Source of the DNA: Chiridota heheva
Taxonomy: Eukaryota > Echinodermata > Holothuroidea > Apodida > Chiridotidae
Reading direction: 5' to 3'
DNA length: 64,000 nucleotides
NCBI GenBank assembly: GCA_020152595.1
Contig: JAIGNY010001203.1
Coordinates: 1,052,501-1,116,500 of the forward strand
The translations under genes were made by a program, and so were the position numbers. Under the pieces are notes generated by a model that was not told the DNA's origin, did no database searches, and was given only the letters and a program-made list of their open reading frames with translations. Below are positions 36,085-49,199 of the stretch, one piece after another; the stretch's first letter is position 1; every line of letters begins with the position of its first letter.

Positions 36085-36942
36085 AAGCTAAGCTTGCACG
36101 GTTTTGCCCTGACGTCAAACCAGTTGGTTTCAAAAACCAAAACCGGTTTTAATTAGAAAACCGGTTTTTTCCCAAAATGTAAACAAGCTCTGAACATAAA
36201 GTGCATTACAGTCACTACATGCACTGTTACAGTATATGATAGCAGCTAACGATGTTTGTATCACAGTATTTTCTGTAAATGTTTCAAAATGACAATGGAG
36301 GCATCGATTGATCAAGAAAATGTATAATAAACTTTAATGTTGTTTGCGTGTAAAGTAATTTTAATACCCCATTTGCCCCTCAAATGATGCCGATTTTACC
36401 CTTTTGTCAGTCTAGGTCTGAAAGGCATTAACCAGTTCCCAATGTCCCAAGCCAGTCACGTTAAAAAGCTATAAAAAAAGGCCGTTTGACAGACCACCTA
36501 TATGTCCTTATTTGCTCGCGATTTTTATTCCTAATAATGATTTCAATTTTCATGTAAAATGAAAAGAAATTTATTGGATAGTTGTAAAACAGATACAAAT
36601 TAAGCCTCTAAATGCATCATCTTACAATGTGATGCTACAATAGCCATCATATACTTGATCATACAGTACAATTGTTGCTGATTTGCATATAGCATACAGC
36701 TGGAAAATCTTACAATTGAGATCCCATCACCCACTTGATACTCAACATTTCTTTGAAACATTAACAAGGAAGGACAGGCCTCTTAGGTTCATCCGAAATC
36801 AATTTAAAAAATCCATAATCATGCATCCCTCTATTATTTTCAAGTTCAATAATCATTCTTGCTATGCTTTTACTTTAATAATGACCCCGTTTGTGCATCA
36901 TGGTGGCATTTTCAATTATACTTAAGCCACCAACAGGTCCCT
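36085..36942 (-). repeat. Dispersed repeat R1, copy 2 (inverted)
   Basis: Reverse-complement partner of 2186-3056. Blocks such as GAGGCCTGTCCTTGTTAATG, CATTTAGAGGCTTAA and CAAACAACATTAAAGTTTAT are conserved between the two. It starts 37 bp after the hAT-like MITE at 35.67 kb. Confidence 0.8.
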
Positions 36943-38109
36943 CCCTATTTTTCTTACCCTATGACCTCGCTAGGAGGCCATGCAATTATCATGGAAGGCT
37001 GCCTCTTTTTAAACAAATTTTATGAATGGGGATTTAGTTTATCATGGAGCTATTAACTACTCCATGGTCTTATGGAGCGTAGAGTCAATCAACTTTGTTT
37101 ACAACTGTGACATAATGAGTAAGGTTTTTTTTTTTGGTTAAATATGCTTTTTAAATACTGATTACATTTAATCATATAATTTAAGTTTCTTTGAACAACA
37201 TGCACTTCCTGTGAATTTTCCTGCTAATTGTTTCCTCAACATTAAGGAAATAATTAGAATTAGATCTTTTAAATACTGCGTCTCTCATTAAGATTAGCAG
37301 TGGGAGTTCAGACCTAGCTCTATTGAGTTGTATTCCAGATGCTGAAAGCCGTAACTTCATGATCTTCATCTTTTGTAAATAGTTTTCCTGTGTGTATCCT
37401 GTAACTCAAACCAGTATATTCTGCAATAAATTTTGTGATCATAACCTATTGCTATCTGTGTGACTTAGTTTTGTTTTGGAAGCTACCACCTGTTATAATC
37501 AACTTTGTTTTATTCTAAACTCTTGATATTTACTCAACAACACTACACCCCTGTTACAAATTGGTGGAGGTGCCTTATTTTAAAGCTTTTACCTGTGTTA
37601 CAGTTCTTTTAGATCACCTCAACACACTTTTAAATATTAATATAGAAATACATCAAAAAATAAAAACAGTAGTCAGGAGTGGTGAGACACTCAGACACAG
37701 ACACGCCACTGAAGATCATGATAACTTTGTATAACCCCGTCATATTTTCCTTAATACAAAAACAAAAAACCAGCAAAAAACACACAAATCACATAACATT
37801 AGGGTTTTGACAGCTAGGTAACAACTTATGTAACCAGAAATAAAATGTGGCAAAATCACAACAAATCTGATCTTAGTGTTGATAGTTTGTAACCAAGCTT
37901 GGTTACGGGGCATTTGGTGTTGATAGTTTGTAACCAAGCTTGTTACGGGGCATTGGACTTTTGCGGGAAGCGTTCTTCTCAATGCAATTTTTGACAGGTG
38001 GCCAAGATGGCTACAAGCAGTACAAATGCACTCGCCAGATCAAAATTTCAAGTCGCCATTGGCAACCTGGCAACCGTATTAGTAGAACCCTGTCCTCAAT
38101 GTCTCATTC
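36943..38109. other. Intergenic with a 40-bp tandem pair
   Basis: Around 37878-37958 a ~40 bp unit (GTGTTGATAGTTTGTAACC...) occurs twice. No gene is recognised. Confidence 0.45.
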
Positions 38110-38365
38110 ATCATGACCAATCACTCATCATAACCAATAACTAATCATAACCAATCACTCATCATAACCAATCACTCATCATAACCAATCACTCATCATA
38201 ACCAATCACTCATCATAACCAATCACTCATCATAACCAATCACTCATCATAACCAATCACTCATCATAACCAATCACTCATCATAACCAATCACTCATCA
38301 TAACCAATCACTCATCATAACCAATCACTCATCATAACCAATTACTCATTATGACCAATCACTTT
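38110..38365 (+). repeat. 17-bp minisatellite, ~15 copies
   Basis: The unit CAATCACTCATCATAAC repeats with very few changes; the outer units are degenerate. Confidence 0.92.
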
Positions 38366-38516
38366 CACACATCTTCTTTCTTCCATCAAGCTCACATCCC
38401 ACTTTCTACACTACCATTCAATCACCCCAGTCCCCACCCCATCTAACTTATACCCACCTATATCATTATCTTCCACCAACCTACTATACTATAGATGCTA
38501 CTCACCTACCATTACA

Positions 38517-38645
38517 GGGGTCGAATTTCCCACTGTTCGATGTTCGAGAACTGTGCTTTTTATGCAGGAACAGTGATTTTTCAAACACCACTTTTTCCAG
38601 TGGAACAGTGTTCTTTTTATAAGCATATGGCATCAATGATCAAGC
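38517..38645 (+). repeat. Dispersed repeat R3, copy 2
   Basis: Aligns to 17067-17190 (GGTCGAATTTCCCACTG, GCAGGAACAGTGA, ATATGGCATCAAT). It interrupts a long C/T-rich region. Confidence 0.65.
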
Positions 38646-39392
38646 ACTTTACTGGCGCTTTACTGGCGTGGCAGCGGCTTTACGGGCGGCTTTTAAAAAA
38701 CATGTTGCCCCCTGCATTCATGTACCATCCTCAATTCATCTAATCCACCTACTATGCAATCCTCAAACTCCCTATCCTCCAAGCATCTACATGCAACCTT
38801 CCCAGTCCTAGGCATCTGCATTCACTACACTAGTAGCCCTCTCCACCCAGTCATCTTTCAGCCTCACTCACGGCACCTACATTACAGCACAGTACCTTTT
38901 ACTCATCTACAAACCTTCTTCTGACATGCTAATAAAAAGTACCACCCAGCTATCCACCCTCCACTCACCTATCAACCTTCCACTCATCTACCCACTGTCC
39001 TCTCACTTTTCCACCTCTATTCACGTACCCACCCTCTACTCACCTACCTACCCTCTGCTCACCTATAGTGTACCTGCCTACCCACCCTCCACTCAACTAC
39101 CCACCCTCCACTCAACTACCCATCCTCCACTCATCTACAATACCCACCCTCCAGTCCACACCTACCCACCCTCTTCCACTCACCTACCCACCCTCTTCCA
39201 CTCACCTACCCACCCTCTTCCACTCACCTACCCACCCTCCTCCACTCACCTACCCACCCTCCTACCCACCCTCCTCACCTACCCACCCTCCTCCCTCACC
39301 TACCCACCCTCCTCCATTCACCAACCCACCCTCCTCCATTCACCTACCCACCCTCCTCCACTGCCTACCCATGGCATTCATGGCATTCACAG
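38646..39392 (+). repeat. Degenerate C-rich satellite
   Basis: Mostly CACCTACCCACCCTCC and CTCCACTCACCTAC words in a 20-22 bp irregular repeat, cleanest at 39150-39370. It ends exactly where the LINE fragment begins. Proline/threonine-rich open frames here are artefacts of composition. Confidence 0.75.
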
Positions 39393-40378
39393 TGTACACT
39401 TCTCCTTTAGAAGATATTATCAAGTTCCATGGTGTCAGCAGCATGATATATGCTGACGATACCCAAATTTATGTGTTCAAGTCAAGAGTGGAAGAGCATG
39501 ATTCTATACTCCCAAAATTGGAAGCTTGCATAAGAGACATCAGGTCATGGTCTCGCTGATATGATGTTAAATGATGACAAGACTGAAATAATTCACATAT
39601 CTTCCAATTCAGATTTGTCATTTCAATCCCATCACTCCATATTGGTAATGCCCGTAATAAGTGCTAGGAATCTGGGCATAACATTTGATCAAATTTTGAA
39701 TATGAACCAACATGTTAATAACATCTGCCAAGCAGCTTCTCATGCTCTACACAAGATTGGAAAAATCCGTAACAACCTGGATCAACAAGCAACTGAAATG
39801 CTTGTACATACATTTGTGTCTTCATGCTTAGAAAGCTTTAATTGCTTGTTATATGGTCTCCCCGATTGTCAACTCACTAACCTGCAACGCATAAAGAACT
39901 CTGCTGCAAGATTGGTCACACGTCATAAACCATTCACTCATGCAACTCCAATCCTTCACAACTTACACTGGCTCCCTGTTAAATCGTGCATCAACTTTCA
40001 AAGTTCTTCTGTTAACATTCAAATGTGTCCACAACCTTGCTCCCACTCACTTACAGGATCTTATCCACATGTACACTCCGACTCACTGCCTACGCTCCAG
40101 TTCTAAATTATCGCTCCTACCTCCTTCTGTTTCTACAAAGTCACATGGTCATCGTTCGTTTCAATCTTCAGCTACTTTTCTCTGGAACAATCTACCAACA
40201 CATATCAAAGAGGCTCAAAGTGTAACAAACTTTATATCATTGTTAAAAACACATCTTTTCTCACTTCTATAAGTGGTTTCCCTATTCCCCCTCTTTTATT
40301 TTATTTGTTTTTTCAGTGCAATGAGACTTTTGTGTGTGTTGCGCTTTATAAGAACTGTTTATTATTATTATTATTATC
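39393..40378 (+). pseudogene. 5'-truncated CR1/L2-type LINE
   Basis: The reading begins at the reverse transcriptase motif C region (YTSPLEDIIKFHG...SMIYADDTQIYV). It continues through MMLNDDKTEIIHISSNS, ARNLGITFDQILNMNQHVNN and LQRIKNSAARLVTRHKPFTH, and after a frameshift near 39955 through FKCVHNLAPTHLQDLI and FLWNNLPTHI to FISLLKTHLF. The 3' end has GCGCTTTATAA and a (TTA)n tail at 40359-40378, as in the 25.08-kb element. Truncation before the rest of the polymerase makes it inert. Confidence 0.88.
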
Positions 40379-40797
40379 ACGTACATGTAGCATCCATAGT
40401 TTTGAGAATAATCTTGATAAGGAGTGGTCAGGAACCTGTTATCTACGACTACAGGGCTGCCCTACCAGGTAGCCAACGCAAGTTGGAGTCAAATACGTGA
40501 GCCTGAGAAAGTAAACCTAAGTAAAGTATAAATGTGCAGTAATAACAAACATTCCAATGGTTCAACAATACTTGAATGGTGGCACAGTTTGGGGAGGAGG
40601 GCCAGGGAAAAGGAGGGAGGAGGGGGATACATATAATGTTTTTGTCCCTAAATAGATCTCTGTACAAATAATCAGATTTGATATGAGAGGGTTCCTGAAC
40701 TCTCCTGATATTAAATTTACCAGAGGAATTTCTTGCAAATTCTACCAAACTTCTTACATATAAAATTGATAGACTTTTTTCAGACCAGGTCTGGAAT
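40379..40797. other. Short intergenic stretch
   Basis: Nothing is recognised. Confidence 0.4.
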
Positions 40798-40976
40798 CAA
40801 CGTGTGGCACAGGGGATGCATGTCAACGTGTGGCACAGGGGATGCATGTCAACGTGTGGCACAGGGGATGCATGTCAACATGTGGCACAGGGGATGCATG
40901 TCAGCATGTGGCACAGGGGATGCATTTCAACATGTGGCACAGGGGATGCATGTCAACATGTGGCACAGGGGATGCA
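40798..40976 (+). repeat. 26-bp minisatellite, ~7 copies
   Basis: The unit is AACGTGTGGCACAGGGGATG plus six bases, with a C/T change (AACGTG to AACATG) separating left and right units. The unit length is not a multiple of three, so the apparent 102-residue frame is an artefact. Confidence 0.93.
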
Positions 40977-41050
40977 TAAAATCAAATGAAAAAGGGAAAA
41001 ATATACATGGGGATATGGAGACTCTGCACAAGACAAGTTGAGGTGCTTGC

Positions 41051-43472
41051 TAGTGCTGTGAGCGTTTAGCGAATAATTGCTAAAAGATCGCATATAAAAT
41101 AAACGTTTACAAAAAGCAACTTGCAATTAATCGTTTTTGTCATTCAGTCTTGTCATTAAAAATCAATACCATTCAAATAACACACAAACATTAACCACAA
41201 AATTCCAATCAATGACTTATAAGCAAATTGTAAATGGGATTAGAATAATCCTTCTAAATACAAGGAAAGAAATTAGCAGTAACCACTTATGAATGGGAAT
41301 ATTTCTTGATTTGATTTTGCTGAAAAATTAAGAGATATGTACAACTTGAACGTTAGGCATCAATCTCTCTCAATCAAAATCAAGTTTTAAAAGCTGTAAA
41401 ACTGACCCAAAAATACACTATCAAAACAGCTTCAATTGTTGTGCTCACTAAATATGCATGTAAATATAACCTGATGAGTCAAATCAATTCTACAACCAGA
41501 ACCAAAAGGTTTTGTGGTTCCGATGATTTTTTTCATGCTGATTGATTTTGTATTAACTGTTTTATGTCATTGCGTATAATGAAATATTAGAGATATCGTA
41601 TTTACAAGCTCTTTTAGCAAAATCATATTAAGTCCCGCCCACTATACATATTAATGAAATTCAATGTTTTTATAAAATGAACACGTACAAACTAGCTAAA
41701 ATCATAATATACATGTAAAACAAAACAGACATGTGAATGTTAAAATATGAGCATTTCAAGATGTTCACATTAAGCTCTGCCTACTAATTAAGATGTATGA
41801 CATCACCAAAAACAATACAGCACTTCTACAGACCATGGATATCAGTGTACCAGTCCATAGAGCATTTTAACTTTTTGTTAAGCCCTGACTACTCATTAAT
41901 ATGCATAATATCACCACTAAAAACAATAGGACACATCTGCAGACCATGGGCTATTTGTATCAAAATATGACATGAATCCAGTTTCCCATTCTTCATAATA
42001 AGCCCCACCCACTATGCATGTTAATGAAATTCATTGTTGTTCATACCAGCTAACAACATAATTATACCACATATCAAACAAAGAGGAGGTATTTGTTAAA
42101 ATATGAGCAATTAAAGATTTCAAATTTAAGACCCGTCTACTCATTAATATGCATGACATCACCATCAAATTTAATGGGGCACATCTACAGACCATGGACC
42201 ACATATGACATAAAAACAGAATATCGATCTTCAGATATTGTGCTTACATGCTCTTTTCAGCTAAATTATATCAAGCCCTGCCCACTAAGCATAGTAATGA
42301 TATTAAACAACTTTATACAATGAACACATACACATTGGCTAACAACATAATTATACTGAATATAGAACAAATCAGACATGTGATTGTCAAAATAAGAGTA
42401 TTTCAAGATTTTGTATATAAAGCCTCGCCCACTCAGAAATATGCATATCACCACCAAAAACAATAGGGCACATCTACAGACCATGGGCTATCTGTGTACC
42501 AAATATGACATGAATCCAGTTTACCGTTCTTGAGATACCAGCTTACAAGTTCTTTTCAATAAAATCATGTTAAGCCCCGCCCACTACGCATATTAATGAA
42601 ATTCAACATTGTTGTACCATGAACATGTACACACTAGCTAACAACATAATTACTCAATATAAAACAAAGCAGACATACGGTTGTAAATATATGAGTATTT
42701 AAATATATTTATATTAAGCCCCGCTTACTCATTAATATACATGACATAGCCACCAAAAACAATAGGGCACATCTACGGACCACGGGCTATCTGTGTACCA
42801 CATTTGACATGAATCCGGTTCATCTTTCTTGAGATATTGGGCTTACGAGCTTGTTGTCACAGACGCACATACACCTGCACATACACACGTACATACATAC
42901 ACATGCAGGCATGAATGCATAGGTTCCTTATGCTATTAGCATCGAAACCAAAAATGAAAAAATTGTTATAAAATAAACAAGAAAAAAATTAAACATAGCT
43001 GAGTTTAAGAACGTTCTGTGGAGAAAGCGGCCACATTGGGAAAGGATCGTAATGAAATTGATTTCCGGGTGGTGGCGCCGTTTTGAAATTTTATACGGCA
43101 AGGCATATTTATGTATGATGCATATGTAAGCACAGTGAAAACTGCAAAGTCGCACGAGATCATTTGAAGGGACTGTTCTGTCATTTCTAACCAAAATTTC
43201 CGTTCATATTTTCTATGCAAAAGATTTATAATACTGTAGTAATCCTTTTATGAGTTTTAAATCAGAATTCCAGCGTTTATTTGTACATGGGAGTCAATAG
43301 TTTTCTCATACTAGGCCCTAGTTGCGTGATTTTTTCTTTTTACTAAGCATCGTTTTGGGGCAATTTTTTGTGCTTATGTTAAAGTTTCAGTACTAATCGC
43401 AATTAATCGCTAAACGCTCGCAAATTTGGGAGATTACATGTTTAGTAAAGTTGCTAATCGTTCACAGTACTA
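41051..43472. mobile_element. hAT-like nonautonomous element, 2.42 kb
   Basis: The terminal inverted repeats are TAGTGCTGTGAGCG (left) and, read inward on the minus strand, TAGTACTGTGAACG (12 of 14). Both ends are flanked by a perfect 8-bp duplication, GTGCTTGC (41043-41050 and 43473-43480). Subterminal regions carry repeated TTTAGCG/CGCTAAA words (GCGTTTAGCGAATAATTGC left, TTAATCGCTAAACGCTCGC right), as hAT ends often do. No transposase is encoded. Most of the interior is a ~290-bp tandem array, then a CA-rich patch and a GC-richer segment at 43.02-43.09 kb. Confidence 0.9.
41570..42870 (+). repeat. ~290-bp tandem array inside the hAT-like element
   Basis: The block CAATAGGGCACATCTACAGA, then CCATGGGCTATCTGTGTACC, ATGACATGAATCC and TTAAGCCCCGCCCACT recurs at about 41804, 41912, 42160, 42451 and 42740. 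The last three are spaced 291 and 289 bp apart; earlier units have deletions. The units are diverged. No reading frame is conserved across them. Confidence 0.85.
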
Positions 43473-43480
43473 GTGCTTGC

Positions 43481-44655
43481 TTTGAGAAAATCCTGTCTAA
43501 AAATACATTTTAGAATCAAAATGAACTTCTGCCTGCAGTATTTTTGATATCTTTAAATTGATAAAAAATAAACAAAAAGAAACTAAGCCTAGCCTACGGA
43601 AATAATTTCAAATTTTCTATGAAATAATTGGTGAAAATTACCAAAAATTATAGGTTTCCATTGATTGTATTTGTAATGATGAGTGAGCCTCTAATTTGAA
43701 GCCATAACTTAGGCCTAACGTTACTGTTCATTCCCAACTTAATTACAGTACTGGGATAACCCAACATTTCCGAATCAAGGCTACAAAATGGACTTGACCT
43801 TGGAATTTGGAGCTGCTTAAGTCCACTTCAACATCGATGTCATCAAGGCTTGCATACTTTTCATGAACATTTTGACAACTGACTAAAAACAAATTCACAT
43901 AACTTTGAAATTATATGCCTAACGTTAGGCTACATATTGGGACTCCAGGAAGAGTGAGACTGTGAGCGTGTCGGAATACAGACCTCTAGCTTGATTTAAA
44001 AAGGGGCAAGGTGCTAGACTTGTTGAGGGGCACATTAATGCATGTGCGAAGTGCTGCGTCTTTTTGGCATGGACCCCAAGGCCCCTTAAGGCTCAATCCC
44101 CTGGTAAAAAAGCTCTAGAACTTTAGCTCTAATCATACCTCAGAATGAAACTAATCTGATTAATAAAAACCAGTCATTAGCTAGCCAAACAAGACGATTA
44201 GTTACTATGCTATCATTCTGTGTTCTGTATTCATGTAAGGTATTTCATTTTATGAGGTTAAGAAGTTTTAAAAAAGTAGGCTATTTAGTATTAAAATCTG
44301 TTAGGCCAAATGAACAAAATTCTCATGAGGGCAGGGCGGACCCCAAATGAAACAGCAAAGCTATGGGTCTGGGACTAGACTGACTACGAAAGTAGTTTGT
44401 ATGGCTGTGTAGCCAGGCTGGAATTTGTTGTGTACATCCAAATCCGATTCACCAGAGACAGCAATTACTTGATAATGAAAATCGTCAGTAGGCTAGGCCC
44501 TACATGTACACAACGAGTCGCACCCTGTGAAAAAACCATTTCTGCAAGCTGTAAAATGAAACAAGTTTTATTCAATATCACAGCCAGATTTTCATAATAA
44601 ATACCTTGGTTATCAGGCGATACAAATACGAATACTTTAGAATGATTTTTCTCAC
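43481..44655. other. Intergenic sequence
   Basis: No gene is recognised apart from the candidate exon that follows. TAGGCCTAACGTTA-like words recur here. Confidence 0.4.
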
Positions 44656-44704
44656 CATTTTCTATTTTCGTAGGAGTTTCTTCCGACCCCACATTCTCCG
44701 CCAT
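44656..44704 (-). CDS. Candidate first coding exon of a host gene
   Basis: On the minus strand an ATG in good context (CATCAGCATGGCGGAG) opens MAENVGSEETPTKIEN plus one base. It is followed at once by a splice-donor-like GTGAGA at 44655-44650. The upstream flank has a TGACATCA/GACGTGAC patch that could be a promoter element. The peptide is acidic and not recognised. If real, the rest of the gene lies towards lower coordinates, but no second exon was identified, so a chance match remains possible. Confidence 0.35.
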
Positions 44705-44974
44705 GCTGATGATGTCACGTCTGGATCTCCTCACTGCATGACCTCAAAACATAACGCAGATCAAGTTTAGACGTTGCTTTTCAGGCATTCATTTAATAAG
44801 TATAGGGCCTACTCCCAACTGCATGGTCTATGGTGAACTTAATCGCAGTGAAGTTTATCAAGACAACATAACTCAGAATGATTAATTTCTGGTGTAAAAT
44901 TGTAATAGTTCTGATTACAAATTGTAACATATGGTCAAATTCCTTAGAATTAACTATGAAAACAATGTATATAA

Positions 44975-46045
44975 ATCCCCATGGATAACGTCAAGAATGT
45001 CCTTGATGAAGCTGGAATGTCGTATATTTGGGAGCTTTCAAATCAGAGAGATTATCAAAACAGTGATAATCATATATTAAACAAAATTTTAAATAAGGTG
45101 CTTAGCCTCCGTTTAGGTGATATTTATGAGCAAGATTGGCTGGTTGAAGTAAATAGAAACTCACAATGTAAAATCTATCGTATGTTTAAGAAAAACTTAA
45201 ATTTTGAAAAGTATTTGATTGAGCTCAACATACGAGATCGTATCAATTTCTGCAAATTCCGTTGCTTTAATTCATCTGTGTCAGGTAGATTTCAAGAAAT
45301 TTCTCTTCATGAAAGAATTTGTCATTAATGCAACAAGAATAAACTTGGTGATGAATTCCACTACATTCTAGAATGTTCAACATTCTCAAATGATAGAAAG
45401 ATCTTTTTAAAACCACAAAAAATATCATGACTTGTCCTTTTCCATAAAAATTTGTTCCAGTAAATTATGACCACAAACTTACTGTAGCAAATAATGAGAC
45501 CACTTATCTTACTTCGAAAACTGCTTAACCAGGAGAACGAATACAATTGGGGCCATTGATAAGGAAATTTGATTATAATTACTTGTGGTTTTCAAAGAAA
45601 ATAAAGAGGAAAAGTCTGACCCGGCCTGCTTATTTATCAGGTCGGGTCTGACTGTTTAAAAGTTTTAAGGAGCACAACAACTAATGTGATATTTTGGGAC
45701 AAACCAAATACTCTCAGAATGGAACAACTGTTTCATGCAACAAACAAATTACAAACTACTTAGCTTAGCAAATTTTGTGGACAAATTTTGAAAACATTTA
45801 CCAGTTAAGCTTTTGTTCATAGTATGCTCGCTGTCGCCGGTATCATGGCATCTAAGCTTTTCTATTAGTACATGCCTTGTTTTTCTTTGTACATAATGTA
45901 AATTCCTACTTTCCTGGTTTTTTTGTTTGTTTTTTAATAGTTTTTTTTATGTTTACTTGCATTCTTGTTTTATTTTTACCATATTTGTATTCAGTCTCTG
46001 TAACCTCTTAAGAGAAAGTTGAGAACAATAAACATTTATTTAGAT
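44975..46045 (+). pseudogene. LINE C-terminal fragment with Cys/His motif
   Basis: Reads NVKNVLDEAGMSYIWE, then DWLVEVNRNSQCKIYRMFKK, NFEKYLIELN, RINFCKFRCFNSSV, and ERICH followed, past an in-frame stop, by CNKNKLGDEFHYILECSTFS. This Cys-x-x-Cys...His...Cys block ends the ORF2 of several non-LTR families. The stop is a TAA where related elements have a codon for Leu (CHLCN), a one-base nonsense change. A ~650 bp 3' untranslated region ends near an AATAAA at 46028. It is 5' truncated. Confidence 0.75.
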
Positions 46046-46439
46046 AAGGTTGCAAAACTCAAAGGTGCAGTACAATTTAGTTGTATTTGAGAGAGGAAAT
46101 ACAGGCCTAATATAGAAAGGCGAAGATATAGGTTGGAAAATCTCATCGAACTAAGAAGACAATCAGCGACTTAATTTGTCTTAAGATGACAGGTGTCAAG
46201 AAAGAAGGTGTTAGGGACCCAGGTTGTGTTACATTGTTTGACATTTATTTAGGATGCCTATAAAATTCAAAGGGCTTTTTAAAGTTTCCTTTTGAACAGT
46301 CTTCACATTATAGACATTTTCTTAGATTTCCTCCTTAAATATAATACAAAGGGGAAAATCTGTTATTTCTTTAGCAGATAACATGTACACTTTAGAATAG
46401 ATTAGATGATAAAAATAAAAATTCCCCTCGAATTTTAAT
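46046..46439. other. Short intergenic stretch
   Basis: Nothing is recognised. Confidence 0.4.
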
Positions 46440-46944
46440 TCCTAGTGTGAACAAGGAGGGTTGTTGGTCCCCTTCAGGGTAATGATGGTGTTACTATCAA
46501 TAGTGGTAAGGAGATGGCTGGTGTTTTGAATGATTACCTTGTATCTGTTTTTACTAAGGAGTTCCTTGCTGATGATGTTGTGGATTATTTTAGTGTGCAC
46601 TCTAGTTGCGAATCTAGGTTGCGAATTCTTGGTTTGACCACCGTTGAGTTGAGAAGAGTACGTGGCAATATGATTTAGGTTGTTAAATTCCTATCTCGTA
46701 GTGATGCTTTGACTTCCTGTACTTTCTTGCATATTTCAGCTGATCCTCATGTGACACCTGGCAACAGTTTGAAGTTGATTAAAGAGTTTCACGGATAAAT
46801 ATTCAACGTTTTAGCTTTTCACTAAGAGTTGTTAATGAGTGGAATGGTTTGTCTGAGTGGGTAGTTAGCTCCAATTCTGTTCAGAATTTCAAAGTCAACA
46901 TTGATAAGTTCTTTACTAATTCTGGGCGTTTTCTAATTTGTATT
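46440..46944 (+). pseudogene. CR1-type LINE stub, core deleted
   Basis: The first part reads RVVGPLQGNDGVTINSGKEM then AGVLNDYLVSVFTKEF, the segment just before the reverse transcriptase fingers. From about 46735 it jumps to the C-terminal block DPHVTPGNSLKLIKE and, after a frame change, RFSFSLRVVNEWNGLSEWVV and FKVNIDKFF. The whole polymerase core is missing. It runs directly into the (ATT)n array, which stands where the element's 3' tail should be. Confidence 0.82.
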
Positions 46945-48616
<1,672 letters not shown>

Positions 48617-49199
48617 TTTTGTATTATCATTTTTTTTTGGGGGGGTGGGGGGTGGGTGTAGTGGTGGTGTTAGTTTGGGATTTTTATGGGATGACTCACC
48701 CTTCTTATTCGGTCATCTTGTTAGGTATGTTATGTTATGATCAGTGCCTGCATGGAAAGCCTGCATGAAATGAATTGTTTGATGATTCCCGGTGATGACG
48801 GCACAGGGCCTTAATTCTTCTTGGTAATTCTCCTTAGTAATTCTTGTTGGTTCTTCACAAAAGTGTAGGCCCAGGCAGGGCCCGACGGTTCATCGGTCAA
48901 TAAGCAATGCGCCACGCCCTGGTGCCGCCCCCGGCCTCCCAACTTGCTTAAAAATAGTCGGTCTTCTAAAATGTCTCACTAGGCGTGAAAAACGCCAGGG
49001 CGGCCCACCGGGGGCTCAGAGTCTCACCTACTTCAGTCCGTCTTAGCGCCCCTTTGGGTCACCTCAAAGGCGATAGAATTTTAACCCCCAGTCCGCCCTG
49101 GGCCCGGGACTGGAAAATTGGCCATAATTTCCCCCCACAAAATGTGGGGAATATGTATTTGTCTAAACATGAATTATTTTCTTATTCTGCCTAAGAAGG
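48617..49199. other. GC-richer segment with hAT-like end words
   Basis: A G run at 48638-48658 is followed by a GC-rich block. Near 49094, CAGTCCGCCCTGGGCCCGGG read on the minus strand gives CAGGGCGGACTGGGGGTTA, a hAT-type terminus; a matching opposite end was not found. No gene is recognised. Confidence 0.4.

Noticed and set aside
38926..39400. Pro/Thr/Leu-rich frame that fuses into LINE coding sequence
   Set aside because: The first part is a C-rich satellite; the fusion arises only because the array happens to be open into the truncated LINE.
40733..41041. Cys/His repeat frame (GCMSTCGTGD) that looks like a metal-binding repeat protein
   Set aside because: The 26-bp unit shifts frame each repeat and covers only seven units; it is a minisatellite.
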